From NCBI GenBank assembly GCA_001986395.2, contig MQVO02000007.1, positions 310,001 through 374,000 of the forward strand: 64,000 nt of DNA. The letters run 5' to 3'. The stretch is from Irpex lacteus (lineage: Eukaryota; Basidiomycota; Agaricomycetes; Polyporales; Irpicaceae). The notes below the pieces were generated by a model. It did not search any database. It saw only the letters and a list, made by a program, of their open reading frames with translations, and was not told the DNA's origin. Below, piece after piece: positions 11,123 to 21,986 of this stretch. Numbering within the stretch: the stretch's first letter is position 1; every line of letters begins with the position of its first letter. Made by a program: the position numbers and the translations under genes.

Positions 11123-12570
11123 ATGACGACCACAAGAAATCCCGCCCACGGTTGCCCGGGTCATGTCCACTTCGACGACGAATGCGTTCTTATACCCGAC
11201 CCCGTAGCGCAGTCGCGCATGCCTCATCTCGTCAAGAAATCTTACTCTCTTCCTCTTTGGAAGAAGAGATCTGGCTCCCAGCAGCCTTCTAGCGACGGGG
11301 AGCAAGACTGTGCCATAGCCGCCAGTCCTCCCAAAGACACTATGACGATCACTGTCCCCCTTCCGAGGTCCGTTCTCAGTTCTACTTGAACATACTATAC
11401 CTACTATAACTCTCGTGAAACAGTTTCGCAAGGTCTCGCTCCCCCACGCGGAGCGAGTACCAGCACCAGCCCCTCGTCTCATGCATGGTTCACGGAGACC
11501 ACCATCGCCAGAGGCAGCACGTCAGACGGCCCTCATTACCCCTTCCCTCTCGTCAAGAGGCCGTGATCGTCCCTCTTCGTCCTTGCTGCGCAGAGTGCTA
11601 CCACATCACGGAAGAGTGCTTGAAGGAAGGCGACGACTGGCAGGAGAAGTTCACACGGGGGGCTCGCAGGCGCAGGAACTCCAGCGCCGACGCCTGCCAA
11701 CATCGCCATGTCCAGCGCCATAGGACCGTTCGCGATGATCTACCAGGCTTTGGCGCGATCGTCTCTGTCGACGAGGTCGACAGGCGGCACGGCATCAGCA
11801 GGACGGCGGCCACTGCCAGCGCGCTCAGCCCCGACGATTCAGACGAGGAAGCTCTGGCACCGTCGCTCTCACGTACAAAAGTGTCTGACACTGCGCTGAC
11901 ACCACCGCCTGCTGCGATCGGAGAAGTCGAAGAGGAAGAGGAAGAAGATGATGAATTCCCTTTCCCGCTCACGAGCGCATCGACTTCTTGTGCACCGCTC
12001 ACGGTCGAAGATCACTCCCACGCTCCTTCTTCACCTGTGCTCTCCGACGCTCTCGCCGACGCATGTCAACTACCACAACATTTGGAGAGCCAGACCACCG
12101 AGCACGGAGACAACAAAACCATTCGGAATCGTGAGACTGTGTACTACACGCCTGACAGCTCTCCGATGCTCGAATCAGACGAGCCATCCCTCATCTACTC
12201 TTCGCCTTCCCTTTCAACCGACAAGGAAGACACAGTCGTGATTGACACTCCGAAGACTCCGCCGCAGACGAGTGCCATCCCCATAACCGGGACGTCTGCC
12301 CACCACAAGGCGTGGTACTCAGACTTCACGCTATCCACTCTCGACATCTTGCACGACTCGTCCGACCTCAGCCGCACACGTTCACGCTATAGCACGAGCA
12401 CTGCTAGTCCCGAGTTGACGGATTATGTGCCGACGCTGGTGGCTTCGACTTCACCACGGAAACGAAATTTCCTACAGAGTCTTCCCAGTCCGAGTTCCTT
12501 CCTGAAGGTCGGTACGGACGTACTGAAGGGGATGGCTGCGCCAGGCACGATATCCGGTGCTTGTGTGTAA
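11123..12570 (+). CDS. Conserved unknown protein with a Cys/Arg motif and disordered tail
   Basis: A 463-residue protein I do not recognise by function. Exons 11123-11367 and 11424-12570 are joined by one GT-AG intron that keeps frame. The N-terminal part holds GCPGHVHFDDECVLIPDP. The most structured-looking block follows the intron: PCCAECYHITEECLKEGDDW and KFTRGARRRRNSSAD, a short Cys-His and Arg cluster. The rest is Ser/Thr/Pro-rich and acidic, with a run of Glu/Asp (EEEEEEDDEFPF) and many TP/SP sites, suggesting a regulated, largely disordered protein. The last 100 residues include KAWYSDFTLSTLDILHDSSDLSRT and FLQSLPSPSSFLKVGTD, possibly short interaction motifs. Codon use and the clean intron support a real gene. 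The KDZ transposon begins about 940 bp downstream. Confidence 0.75.
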
Positions 12571-13502
12571 ACCTCGGTCTCTTCGCCTTCCCTGCATCCT
12601 TCTCTTCCCTTGCTGTCCTCCCTTCGCTCAAATCATTGCTTCTCCTCGGTTTTTACGTGCTACTGTTGTACCATATAATCAACTACCATTCCCACTGCAT
12701 TTCCTGTACCTTCTTAACTATACCCTCCGCACATCCAGCTTCTGTTTTTTCTCACCGTCATTTCCCTCCCTTTATTCCCCATCACATCTCCCAATGTCAA
12801 ATCACCATCCATGTCACACTACCGGCTTCACCGCGGCTCTCGGCCTCATTGCAACCCAAAATTGGCCATGCTTTCTGGCTTCGATTTTGTACTATCATGT
12901 ATACTGATTCTAATCCGTTCTGTGTACTCTATTTCCTCTTTCGCCTTCCTGATGTGTACCTGGATCTCGAATGTGTCTGTCTACTTTGCGCGTGTGTATT
13001 AATCGTAGTGTTTCCAATGCCTGTCTTGCTTTTGCCGTCGCAGAAGTAAGGCGGGCTATCGAGTCTTTCAACAAGCATGTTTTTAAAGCCAATTTATTGC
13101 CGGTGGACTATGAACGTGGTGTGTATGCACGGCTCGTGTCTACTAGCTATAGTGGTAGTCAGGAAGAGACTATGCCACGCATCGATTCTGAATACAACTG
13201 CCCTCGATACTCGTTGAGTTCTCTATCAAGGCTCGGACTCTACACACTGACTACGTATGTACGCTATGGATAGTTATGCAGTGAAGTCCTCGAACTCATC
13301 TATTAACAATCATAAGCGTCCGTATTAACCGAAAAACTACATTTGTCGTCCGATCTGTATGACGGTCTGGCGAGTTGAACCAGCAGTAGCACTGTAGCGG
13401 GATAGGACGATTGTCAACGCATGGTTTCTTGGAAAGTGGGATGCTTACCTTTCCAGTTCGTCTCCGGCGCTGTGAGCCTGATGGAATACTGTTATGATCT
13501 CC
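12571..13502. other. Intergenic, pyrimidine-rich 3' flank up to the KDZ element
   Basis: 12571-12960 is T/C-rich, like a long 3' untranslated region. Short frames up to 13273 (+) are not convincing. The KDZ target duplication begins at 13503. Confidence 0.5.
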
Positions 13503-13510
13503 GAGAATTG
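13503..13510. repeat. Target site duplication, left copy (KDZ element)
   Basis: GAGAATTG, an exact match to 19186-19193 on the other side of the element. Eight bases is the duplication length reported for Zisupton-type elements. Confidence 0.9.
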
Positions 13511-13545
13511 GGGATAACCGCTAATGAATTTACATGGACTGAGTA
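13511..13545 (+). repeat. KDZ left terminal inverted repeat
   Basis: Begins GGGATAACCGC; identical for 11 bp to the reverse complement of the right end, then alike with a few mismatches and one gap. Confidence 0.85.
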
Positions 13546-14199
13546 TACCCTCTAAGACAAAGACAATAATGTCTGCCTCTGACGAGGACAGACCAATCAG
13601 TCATGCCTGGGAGGGCTCAGAACCCCACAACCGCTGCCTGTATATAACCCTCTCAACCTTGTTTCATGGAACGCATTTCCCACTCCCTCGCTCTGTCTCT
13701 ACCCATACTGCTGCCGCCGCCGCCGCCCTCCGACATTGCGCACGTGTCGGCGCTCGTAGGCATTCGGCAACTCCCGCCCTGCTGCACAGGGTGTCGACGG
13801 CTGTTCACCTCCCCTCCATCCGCTCACCTCCTTCCCTCTGGTTCTCCTCATTTTATATTGACCCTCTCACTCATACGCTCTCTTGATGTCTTCCCACTAT
13901 CCTTGCCTTCGTAGTATGCCCTTCCAACCGGCCACGTCATCGCTCCTTCCCTCATTTTGGAGACCACCTCGTGCATACCACTTGACGTGTGCAAACACAC
14001 ATTGATAGGTGAGTCTATCGTTACATCATATCCACATACGTAACTTACTGTGTATATGGTGCTTAGGATTTGACATGCCGCTGGGCTCGTGTCGCTACGT
14101 GTTGTCGGCACGCAGGCGGGTTGGCGGGATACATAAATACACGGGGGTAGGGTAAACAGGTGAGTAAAACTCTCTACGTACTTTCCACGTCCCACATTC

Positions 14200-17032
14200 A
14201 TGTCGTCTGCCAAGAAAGCAGGGCCTAAGGTCAAGTTTTTCGGTGGGGACTCGACGCCTCCGCCGACCATCGCTACCACACAACAAAAGGCGCGGGTAGT
14301 CATGCATGGAAGCAAACAGTCCCAACACGGACAAGATCCAAGCAAGATACCGACCCCCACGTCACACAATAATCGTTCGAGAGTGGCCCCTTCTCTTGAC
14401 ACTGCCGCCCCGTCTACTCCATCGCGACCCGACGCAAATCCATTGCTCCCACCAACCACACCTCCTGTACTCGTCGCACTTCCTTCTGCCATTATGTCGT
14501 CATCTGGCGCACCTGTCTTCGAAACTTTGCGTGACGTGTACGCTGCCTCATTTGAACTGGATTTACCCTCCATTGTGTCACACACCGCGTCTCTACATCC
14601 TACCGCTACGGAGATCGACTACTGGCATGCGCTAGATACGGTAGAAACTATCTTCCGTCTCGATGAACATCTATTTGTGATGCAGGACTGGGATGACAGG
14701 GAGAATATGCTTCAAGTACGTAGCCTATGTCTGCATAACAGCCGAGTACTAATGTCATCAGTAGATAGGACGATATTATCATATTGTCCGCTTACCGCTT
14801 GGTCCAGAGCAGTATGGTGTAGCTTGCACCTGCGTGCGATGGAAGGCCCATAGTACCTGTATGCACGAGAGGGTATTATCCATGAATATCATAGAGGCCA
14901 ACCGGCTTCCTCAATTATCAACATCTCCTTTACCTGCTGCCCTCCTTCTGCACTCAACACCCTTCCAGGCAATGTATGTCTTCTCGTGTGTCTCTAACAC
15001 TGGCCGCCATGAATCCGGTAAGCGGTCCATTGTTGCGCTGCAAAGAGACCGCCGGTGGCATTGCCAGTCGTGCCGCTACTCGTCGTCATGTAAGCATATC
15101 CCGCATGCGGTCGTGTTCGCAAAGGAAGCAGGACTTGTTGTAGATGCTGACGATGGGTCTTCACCGCCTGAGACCGAGTCCTCTGATGCCACCGACGTTG
15201 AGAACACTCTCTTACTGAAGGCCGGGACTGCCCGAGATGATCAGGGGCAGCGCGGAAGTGTATCTCACCTTCTAATCCCCGCACCGCGCTGGTGTTCGCT
15301 CCCGGAAGAAGAGTCCTTTCTTGCTCCCAAGCCGTACCTCGCTAGCAGCCACTTATCTCTTGATGAGACTGCCCAATGCTCATGCGGCACACCTCTGGCG
15401 TCTGCTGATGGTGGCTCGATGTACACAAAGCCTGCCACGCTCTACGACCTTCTCACACAACAAACAGTTACCATCGAGGTTGTGTTGTGCCCGGTGTGTA
15501 GACATACCAAACGCACAATCGGACCTGACCTTGCCAAGTGTGGTGTATTCAACTGGAACAACACTATGTTATTTACACACACTCTCCTGAATGAATTTAC
15601 CAGTCAATTCACATCCTCCGAGACCCCGTTCTCGGCCTTCTGCCTAACAACACGACGGCGGTATTTCGACGCTGATCCCTTGCGCCCCTTTTGCTCCGAG
15701 GACACGTTCGTTCGGGTTTGGTTTGCGTTCATTCGTCTTCAGCGCCTGGATAGCCGTATGTCATGCCCAACCTGTGGCTCTACACCAGACGTTGTGATTG
15801 CAGACGGTATAAGTCTTGGTACACATCGATCAAAGTTAACTGCAAGTGTCCAACCGCCGACAAGGACTGACTCGGGGAGCGAAGTTGTTAACACAATATC
15901 CTCGTATAAAGCTAGGCACCTACCCGCAATACCCCATGCACCTGTGCGTTCAACGCTCAACAAGATAATTGATGCTAAAGACGATCAGGTGACGGGTGCC
16001 GTTGAAGGGCCAGCCGTGCAAGCCAATCAACAACTCACGTCATTATACCCTGCGGTCAGGGCTCTTGTGGACCTTTGGCTTACGTTCGAGCGTACGACGG
16101 CGCAGTATAGAACATACCGGTCGCTTTTGAGACAGATAGCAGCACCTGATATCGTGCTGCAACTTGTATCGTTTGATGCCATTCCACTGCTTCGCTCATT
16201 CGCCGAACCCAATGCAGAGCCACCAGCATACCTGCAGGCTCGATGTCCGGCACTTGGTGCTGTGATTGCAAGCCACAAGAATGACGGATCAGTCATACCA
16301 CTTCAACTGCGCGAAGCCGTTGACTGGCTAGTAACTCGCGCGGTTGATGTCTACTCCCGCATCGCTCAGCATGAGGCTGCACCCGTTGACTTCCATGCCC
16401 CACTTGATGACTGGACGAAGTCGGGAACCGTGTATGGACTTTCAGCTGTACGGCGACGCCGTGTATACCCTAAGCTGTATCACGATGCACAGCCTCTGGA
16501 CCAATCCACAACTGAAAAAGATGAGGCAGCAAGCGGTGACTGCAACAAATTCTATAAGACATATGCACCAAATTGCCTTACGGGTGGTATCTTAGTACTT
16601 TGGTGCAAGCATTCAATTTGCCTCGGCTTCCACTCGATACCTATTGCAGAGGGCCGCAACGACATCTTTTCCGCCATCTATTCTCGCTTCATCGTGGCAC
16701 CCAAGATCATAATCTACGACTTTGCGTGTCAGCTTGCTCCCTACTGCCTAGTGCGGGAGGCAAAGTTCTTTCGCAACACCAGGTTTCTCATCGACGAGCT
16801 ACATGCACAAGGCCACTCGCGCTGCGGCCAAGCGTGCTTCGCCAGCAACTGGATGCGGTTTGATAACGAAGTCTGGGCTGCAAATACAAGTGCGGCGGAG
16901 TGCGGAAACAAGGGTATGAAGCGTATCCGTAAAAGTGTTAGTTTCATGGTGTATGAGCATGCAATCATTTTCACTAAGGCATTCTTGGATGTATGGAATC
17001 GCGAGAAGATTAAACGTATGAATAGTTGCTAG
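14200..17032 (+). CDS. KDZ transposase with SWIM-like and CxC cysteine clusters
   Basis: Two exons, 14200-14715 and 14765-17032, give 927 residues with no internal stop. After a Pro/Ser-rich N-terminus there are two Cys/His clusters like SWIM-type zinc binding (ACTCVRWKAHSTCMH and WHCQSCRYSSSCKH). Next come CxxC pairs resembling the CxC5/CxC6 domains found with KDZ transposases (CSCGT, CPVCRHTKR, CPTCGSTPDVVIADG). The C-terminal catalytic region holds LTGGILVLWCKHSICLGF, PKIIIYDFACQLAPYC, ELHAQGHSRCG and NTSAAECGNKGMKRI, the usual KDZ order with an Asp in YDFAC and a Glu in AAEC as likely catalytic acids of an RNase H-like fold. The start is chosen as the first Met of the long frame; an upstream exon cannot be excluded. 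Family assignment is by pattern. Confidence 0.88.
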
Positions 17033-17093
17033 TACACTATGAATAGGCTCGAAAGCTGGAACTATGTGTATGGTACATCCAATGGTTATGGTG

Positions 17094-18782
17094 CTACGTT
17101 GTAGTAGAAGTCGTCTGCAGTGCTACGAGCTGTGCTTTGATTAAATCAAGTTCTTTCGCTTTCGCTGCCAGCGCAACTTCGGCCTGCTGCCTACGAACTT
17201 TCTCTTCCTCCCTTTCCGTCAACGTGCGACTCACTTGCTCATTCAAGGCACGCGCATGCTCACGGCTGACAGTGTTGCGCTTGGCATCGTTCGTTAGATG
17301 CTCGAGAATAGCATTTGAAAAATTTGTCTCCGCAGTGCTCTCGACCTCTTCCATCCTGCGCGATCGAAAGCAGGAAACACTGCCGTTCTTTGTCAGCAAT
17401 GTTTCCGGTCTGTGAAATGTCCAAAGTGTAAGTAACACTGTAACTATGGGGTATGATATTGAGGTCAGATTGCTTACCGCGCAACCAGCAGGAAGATGTA
17501 TGGCTGGCTTGCTGCTTCAAGTTTGTCGCACTAATTATTCACAGTGAGGAATTGTTGGTGCTACTTAAGCGTATACGCACATATTTTAAGAGGCGCTGCA
17601 CCCGCTCACTGTGGATCTTGCAACGCAGCCGATCGTTGTTGACATACCGAGGCTCTGAAAATAAAATCGTCATCCATATCTGTCATTGCACAAGGTTCAA
17701 CGGTTACGCACTATTGGCACGTTTGCGCTTTGCTGGTGGCTCCTCATGGTCGCTGGTGTCTGAATCTGAATGATCTTCGTCATCGGAGACACGGTGACTT
17801 GTCAAGCCGATTGGCTCGGAATTCACCTGGCCGGATGCACTGCCAGTGGGATTAGCACTGGTCTGCAGCTGCGGGGTGTTATCTTCGCTAAGTGGTGCAT
17901 GCAGGGGCGTATGGGTCAATCCTGCAGCCTGGTGGGTATTGGCATGTTCTTATATCATCAAGATATCAGGCACTATTACATAGTGCAGTACATATGAACC
18001 AACTGCACCTGTGTTATCTAGAGGCGCACTTATGACTGGATCATGGCCAGCGGAGATTTGAATTAAAGTCTCAAGATCAACACCGCCAATGACAGCGTCA
18101 CTATCTTGCATTGCCAATCCACTATGACCATCCAGAGGAATAGCACCTGAGCCCTATTGTACGGGCAATAAGCTTTCCGTAGTTTGAAAGACAAATAGAC
18201 ACTGACTCACCATAGCTAACCCCGACAGATCACTAGTATCCATCGCGTTCTCGAACCCGAAGGCTGAGCACTCAGCATCGCTCATAGCATTATGGGTGGG
18301 TGTCATGTTATCTGGCCCCCCCAGCAGAAACGAGAGGTCGAACTCGGCATCATCACCGAACGGCCAAATACCGAGGGAGCCGTCCGCAAGGTTCGAAAGA
18401 ACGGGGGGCAAGGACGGCTCCCACAGCTCACCACCACCATCATGCCACTCTGCGTTACTAGGTGATGACTGCCTTGTAAGGTGGTCGCCCGCGCTCCGTT
18501 CATCCGCAGCCTGCTGTGCGCCGTTCATGCAACTCTCTATAAATATGTCAAGATCCTCCTCGTGGGCAGATTTCTACAAGCCAATCATGAGTATAAAGTT
18601 TTCGAGTGACTTTGTATAGACTTTTGCACTGACCCGACCAGCTTTATGAGTACAATGGGGGCCTGGAAACTCCGCAGGACTGCCAGTAGCAGGCTCGAGA
18701 CAGCCACGGCGACAGTGACCTATCAAGCGGAAATTAGAATGAATTGAGACCGGAAGCACATAGTCTTACGTTGTCGAGTCAT
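17094..18782 (-). CDS. Second KDZ-encoded protein: Cys/His N-terminus, acidic middle, coiled-coil C-terminus
   Basis: Eight exons on the minus strand: 18770-18782, 18634-18719, 18211-18573, 18009-18153, 17712-17948, 17581-17654, 17478-17530, 17094-17409. They sum to 1,287 nt, 428 residues, frame kept throughout. The first 33 residues hold a Cys/His set (HCRRGC and PHCTHKAGR) that could bind zinc. The middle is acidic and low complexity (EFDLSFLL, EDHSDSDTSDHEEPPAKRKR, the last a possible nuclear signal). Then a short structured part (KPRYVNNDRLRCKIHSERVQ, DKLEAASQPYIFLLVARPE) and a long Glu/Arg/Lys coiled coil (EREEEKVRRQQAEVALAAK). Function unknown; an accessory DNA-binding or regulatory role in transposition is inference. 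One acceptor (ATATAAG before 17948) is weak. It ends about 60 bp from the transposase stop. Confidence 0.7.
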
Positions 18783-19150
18783 AACCCGTTCCCGATGCAC
18801 GCCGTTCAGATTAAAAGGGGTAAAGTGGTCAGATTAAGAGTATGTGTTGCGTATAGTGAGAGTCAATTAGAAGTGAAAAAGGAGGATAAAATGGTGTAAG
18901 GATATCGAAGAGCGCCGCTCTTAAGAAGACAGACGATCGAAATGAATGCAAAGCGAAACACGGTGGGCAGCGGTGACCAAGTGCTCGACGTGCAAAGGCA
19001 CGAGAGACGAAGGGGAGAAGGAGTGAAGCGCGACACGCATATATAGATCGCAAACAGTCGGAGTTTGAACTGAGCGGCTGTTGCGCCCGCTTGCCATTTT
19101 CGAGTTGTCCTTCAATGACACGGACACTTTTGTCCCTCTAATACGGGGAC

Positions 19151-19185
19151 ATATCACTCCGTCAAATTTAATTGGCGGTTATCCC
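19151..19185 (-). repeat. KDZ right terminal inverted repeat
   Basis: Ends GCGGTTATCCC, the reverse complement of the left end. Followed at once by the right target duplication. Confidence 0.85.
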
Positions 19186-19193
19186 GAGAATTG
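19186..19193. repeat. Target site duplication, right copy (KDZ element)
   Basis: GAGAATTG, exact match to 13503-13510. Confidence 0.9.
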
Positions 19194-20240
19194 CTGTGTA
19201 TCGGGAGTTGCGTTGGTATTCAGTTTATCGGAAAAGTGGCCAGTGTGGTCGGAGGTACGGAACCTACAAGGCTGAAACTGGCGTTGTGAAGTGGGTTCCT
19301 GGCTTCTTGAAGATCTATATGAGGTTTACGAGCTCCTGAGATGTTCGGAAGGAGGTCAAGGTACTTAGGGATAGGTGGTCAGACCATATCCTGGCCCACT
19401 GAAGGATTGAAGGAAAGTGTCAATTGCATGGATAGGTGTTAATGAGTGACCAGTGCCATGGTCGCCAGTACTGCCTAACTGCCTGTGGTTGCAGTAAAGC
19501 GAGATGCCTCATAGTGCCGTGCCGAAGTTTCCTAGAACTCGTCTCCAGGTAGAACTCGTCTCCAGGCGAGTTCCCGACCAGGTCGCCGTCATTCTAGCAC
19601 GGTGGCATTGCAAACAAGTTGGTCTGTCTCCACGTGGATTCCAAACGTCTCGAATGGCGGCCGACAGAGAGACAGCTTCCGCACCCGCCACATTCTTCCT
19701 GTGAGACATTCATCAGAAAATAATATGTATCAATGTCAGAAAATGGTGACCCTATCTGGCCATGTCTTACCAGCAAGAGGCTAGCGACGCCGGCGAACGC
19801 TGCTGGGACACACTCTGTCACTGGCAGATATTGAATACGGCGGCGGGCTGCCAGGAGTAAAATGCATACTATGATCGGTCGTCAGCTGTTCTCGCCAACG
19901 AGATTAATTCATGTAAGAGATGACGGTTCCTTACCACAGAACAATGCGAAACTTCGGACCAACATGAGCGTCGGGGGAATCGAGTATCAGAATTTCTGGA
20001 ATTGTTGTATGAATTCGTGATAGACTAGCCAGGTACACTATGTAATAAGAGGTAATAGGTGCCGGTGATAAGCTATCAAGGTAAAGGAGAAAATGAATAA
20101 TTTTGTAGGCGGCCATCAGCTGGTAAGTAAGCGAAAGTCTACCCGCGGTCGCAACCCTCCTCACCACCGCCGCCATCGTTTCCACCCTTATTCCTTTCTT
20201 TCCTTTCACCACCATCCCGCCCCCCGCGTCCGCTGCAGCC
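19194..20240. other. Intergenic, upstream of the G-alpha gene
   Basis: No gene supported. Two near-identical 15-base stretches at about 19533-19565 (AACTCGTCTCCAGG) form a short tandem repeat. The last 200 bp are the G-alpha promoter and leader. Confidence 0.5.
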
Positions 20241-21986
20241 ATGGGCGCATGCATGTCTTCAGGTCCGATTGAGGTCTCAGAGGAGGACAAGAGGCTGCAC
20301 AGAGAGGCAGAGAAGCAGCTCAAGGAGGTATGTCACGCCTTATCCACCTGGAAATGTCACCCATGCAAACTTTCCTCTGCGCATACAGGCCAAGGCAAAG
20401 ATGGCACATCAAGTCAAGGTGAGACTCTCGCCAACGACAGCTGGAAGCCGACCGACGCGTACTAACGCTTGCGCCCCAGGTCCTGCTACTTGGCTCCGGC
20501 GACTCCGGCAAGTCGACCATTTTAAAGCAGATGCGCCTCATCCACAGGGTCCCTTTCTCCACCCAAGAAGTAGAGTCCTATCGGCAGCTCGTCTTCAACA
20601 ACCTCACCCATGGACTCAAGTACCTGCTCGACGCAATGGTCGACATGGAGCTCGAGGTCTCGGAAGATAACCAGCAGTACATACAGCTAATCGAGGACGC
20701 GCAAGATATTCGCGACGGCCAGCCATACCCCGAAGAGTATCTCGAGCCTCTACGAAGACTCTGGGAGGACCCGAACGTACAGAAGTGCTGGGAGCGAGGT
20801 AATGAGGCTGCACTGCCCGATAAGTGCGTCTTTCTCATCACGCGTTACGTATCATATATCACTCCCGGGTGCTAATAATTCCACCATATTTCAGCTTGAG
20901 CTACTTCTTCGCAGACCTCGACCGGCTGTTTGACCCGACGTACGCGCCAAACGAGCAGGACATTGTCCACACCCGAGCGAGGACGATAGGCATCACTGAG
21001 ACTGTGTTCCACTTGCGGGAGAATGAGATGTTGATGGTCGATGTCGGCGGACAGAAGAGCGAGCGACGGAAGTGGATTCATTGTTTCCAAGACGTGACGA
21101 GTATCCTGTTCTTGGTCAGCTTGAGCGGATACGATCAGTGTTTGATTGAAGACAAGGACGCGGTAAGACTGGCATTCACCTTTCTACTAAGCTCGCGTCA
21201 GATGACTGACCCGGTGTTCGCGCAGAACCAAATGCAAGACGCGATGACCATCTGGGATTCAATATGTCATTCGCAATGGTTCAAGCAGACGTCGATTGTC
21301 AGTGCCTGCTCATCTCAGTTCCCACCCCGTGCATCTGCTAACCATGAGTACCATGCTAGATCCTCTTCTTAAACAAGGATGATCTCTTCCAGAAGAAGAT
21401 TGAGCACTCCGACATTAAGAACTTCTTCCCCGTGAGTGGCGAGCGGCCGTGTGAAGGGCTCCTGGCGTTAAAGTACTGACCGATGCGCCTCTTTCACAGG
21501 ACTTTGACGGCGAGCCGCGCGACGCTCGCGCCGGCCGCGACTACTTCAGGAAACGTTTCGCAAGACTGGCGCAGAAGGCGAATCAGAAGGAACGTGAGAT
21601 ATACATCCAGTGCGTCCATCTCAACTTTCTTTGATAACGATGCTCCGGCATCATTGTTATCATCACCGACGGCGGCCGGTGTACTGACGTATTTCGTACC
21701 GCATCAAGTATCACAACCGCGACGGACACTGCCATGCTTCGAGTGGTCATGGCTGCAGTTGAAGGTACGTGAGAATCAAAGATCGCTCGCGGGCATGACG
21801 GAACTAACGCCACTCTTTGCCTTTGCAGAGTGAGTTCCTTCATTTCATTTTACCCCTTCTTAGTCCCCCACTTTTGGCTTTGGACCTCTATTCTCCCTGT
21901 CTCGCAACGTTCCACGCTCAACTCGCGTATCCTCAACTCTCAGCATCGTCCTTCGTCAAAGTCTCGAGAATGCCGCTTTGATATGA
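20241..21986 (+). CDS. Heterotrimeric G protein alpha subunit with a one-nucleotide exon
   Basis: A GTP-binding G-alpha subunit, 360 residues. Exons: 20241-20327, 20389-20418, 20480-20823, 20895-21162, 21226-21297, 21360-21431, 21500-21609, 21709-21764, 21829 (one base), 21944-21986. N-terminal MGACMSSG fits myristoylation at Gly2 and palmitoylation at Cys4. G1 is GSGDSGKST (residues 44-52) with Asp47 where most G-alphas have Glu. Switch I keeps Arg181 and Thr184 (TRARTIGITET); switch II is DVGGQKSERRKWIHCF with Gln207; G4 is NKDD instead of NKKD; G5 is TTAT instead of TCAT. Without the one-base exon the chain stops at AAVEE; with it residue 347 becomes Asp and the chain ends DIVLRQSLENAALI, the expected alpha-5 helix that contacts receptors. 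Both sides of the single A have strong signals (TTTGCAG before, GTGAGT after). Confidence 0.92.

Larger units (their letters stand above)
13511..19185. mobile_element. Complete KDZ (Kyakuja/Dileera/Zisupton) DNA transposon, 5,675 bp
   Basis: The element starts GGGATAACCGC and ends GCGGTTATCCC, so the outer 11 bp are perfect inverted repeats, followed by a weaker match for about 25 bp. It is flanked by the exact 8-bp direct repeat GAGAATTG. Inside are two convergent genes whose stop codons are about 60 bp apart: a 927-aa transposase on the plus strand and a 428-aa, eight-exon gene on the minus strand. KDZ elements are known from fungi and some animals, and in basidiomycetes have been linked with TET/JBP gene expansions (Iyer and colleagues); no TET/JBP gene is seen here. 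With both ends, the duplication and open genes preserved, the copy looks recent and perhaps still able to move. Confidence 0.9.

Noticed and set aside
12971..13273. 100-codon frame downstream of the conserved unknown gene
   Set aside because: No family resemblance, no clear start context, in a pyrimidine-rich 3' flank.
13848..14585. 245-codon open frame on the minus strand
   Set aside because: It is antisense to the transposase start and leader; composition is low complexity and the sense frame explains the openness.
21765..21986. G-alpha ending directly at VEE with a lost C-terminal helix
   Set aside because: A perfect C-terminal helix sequence follows in the right phase once the one-base exon is used, so truncation is the less likely reading.
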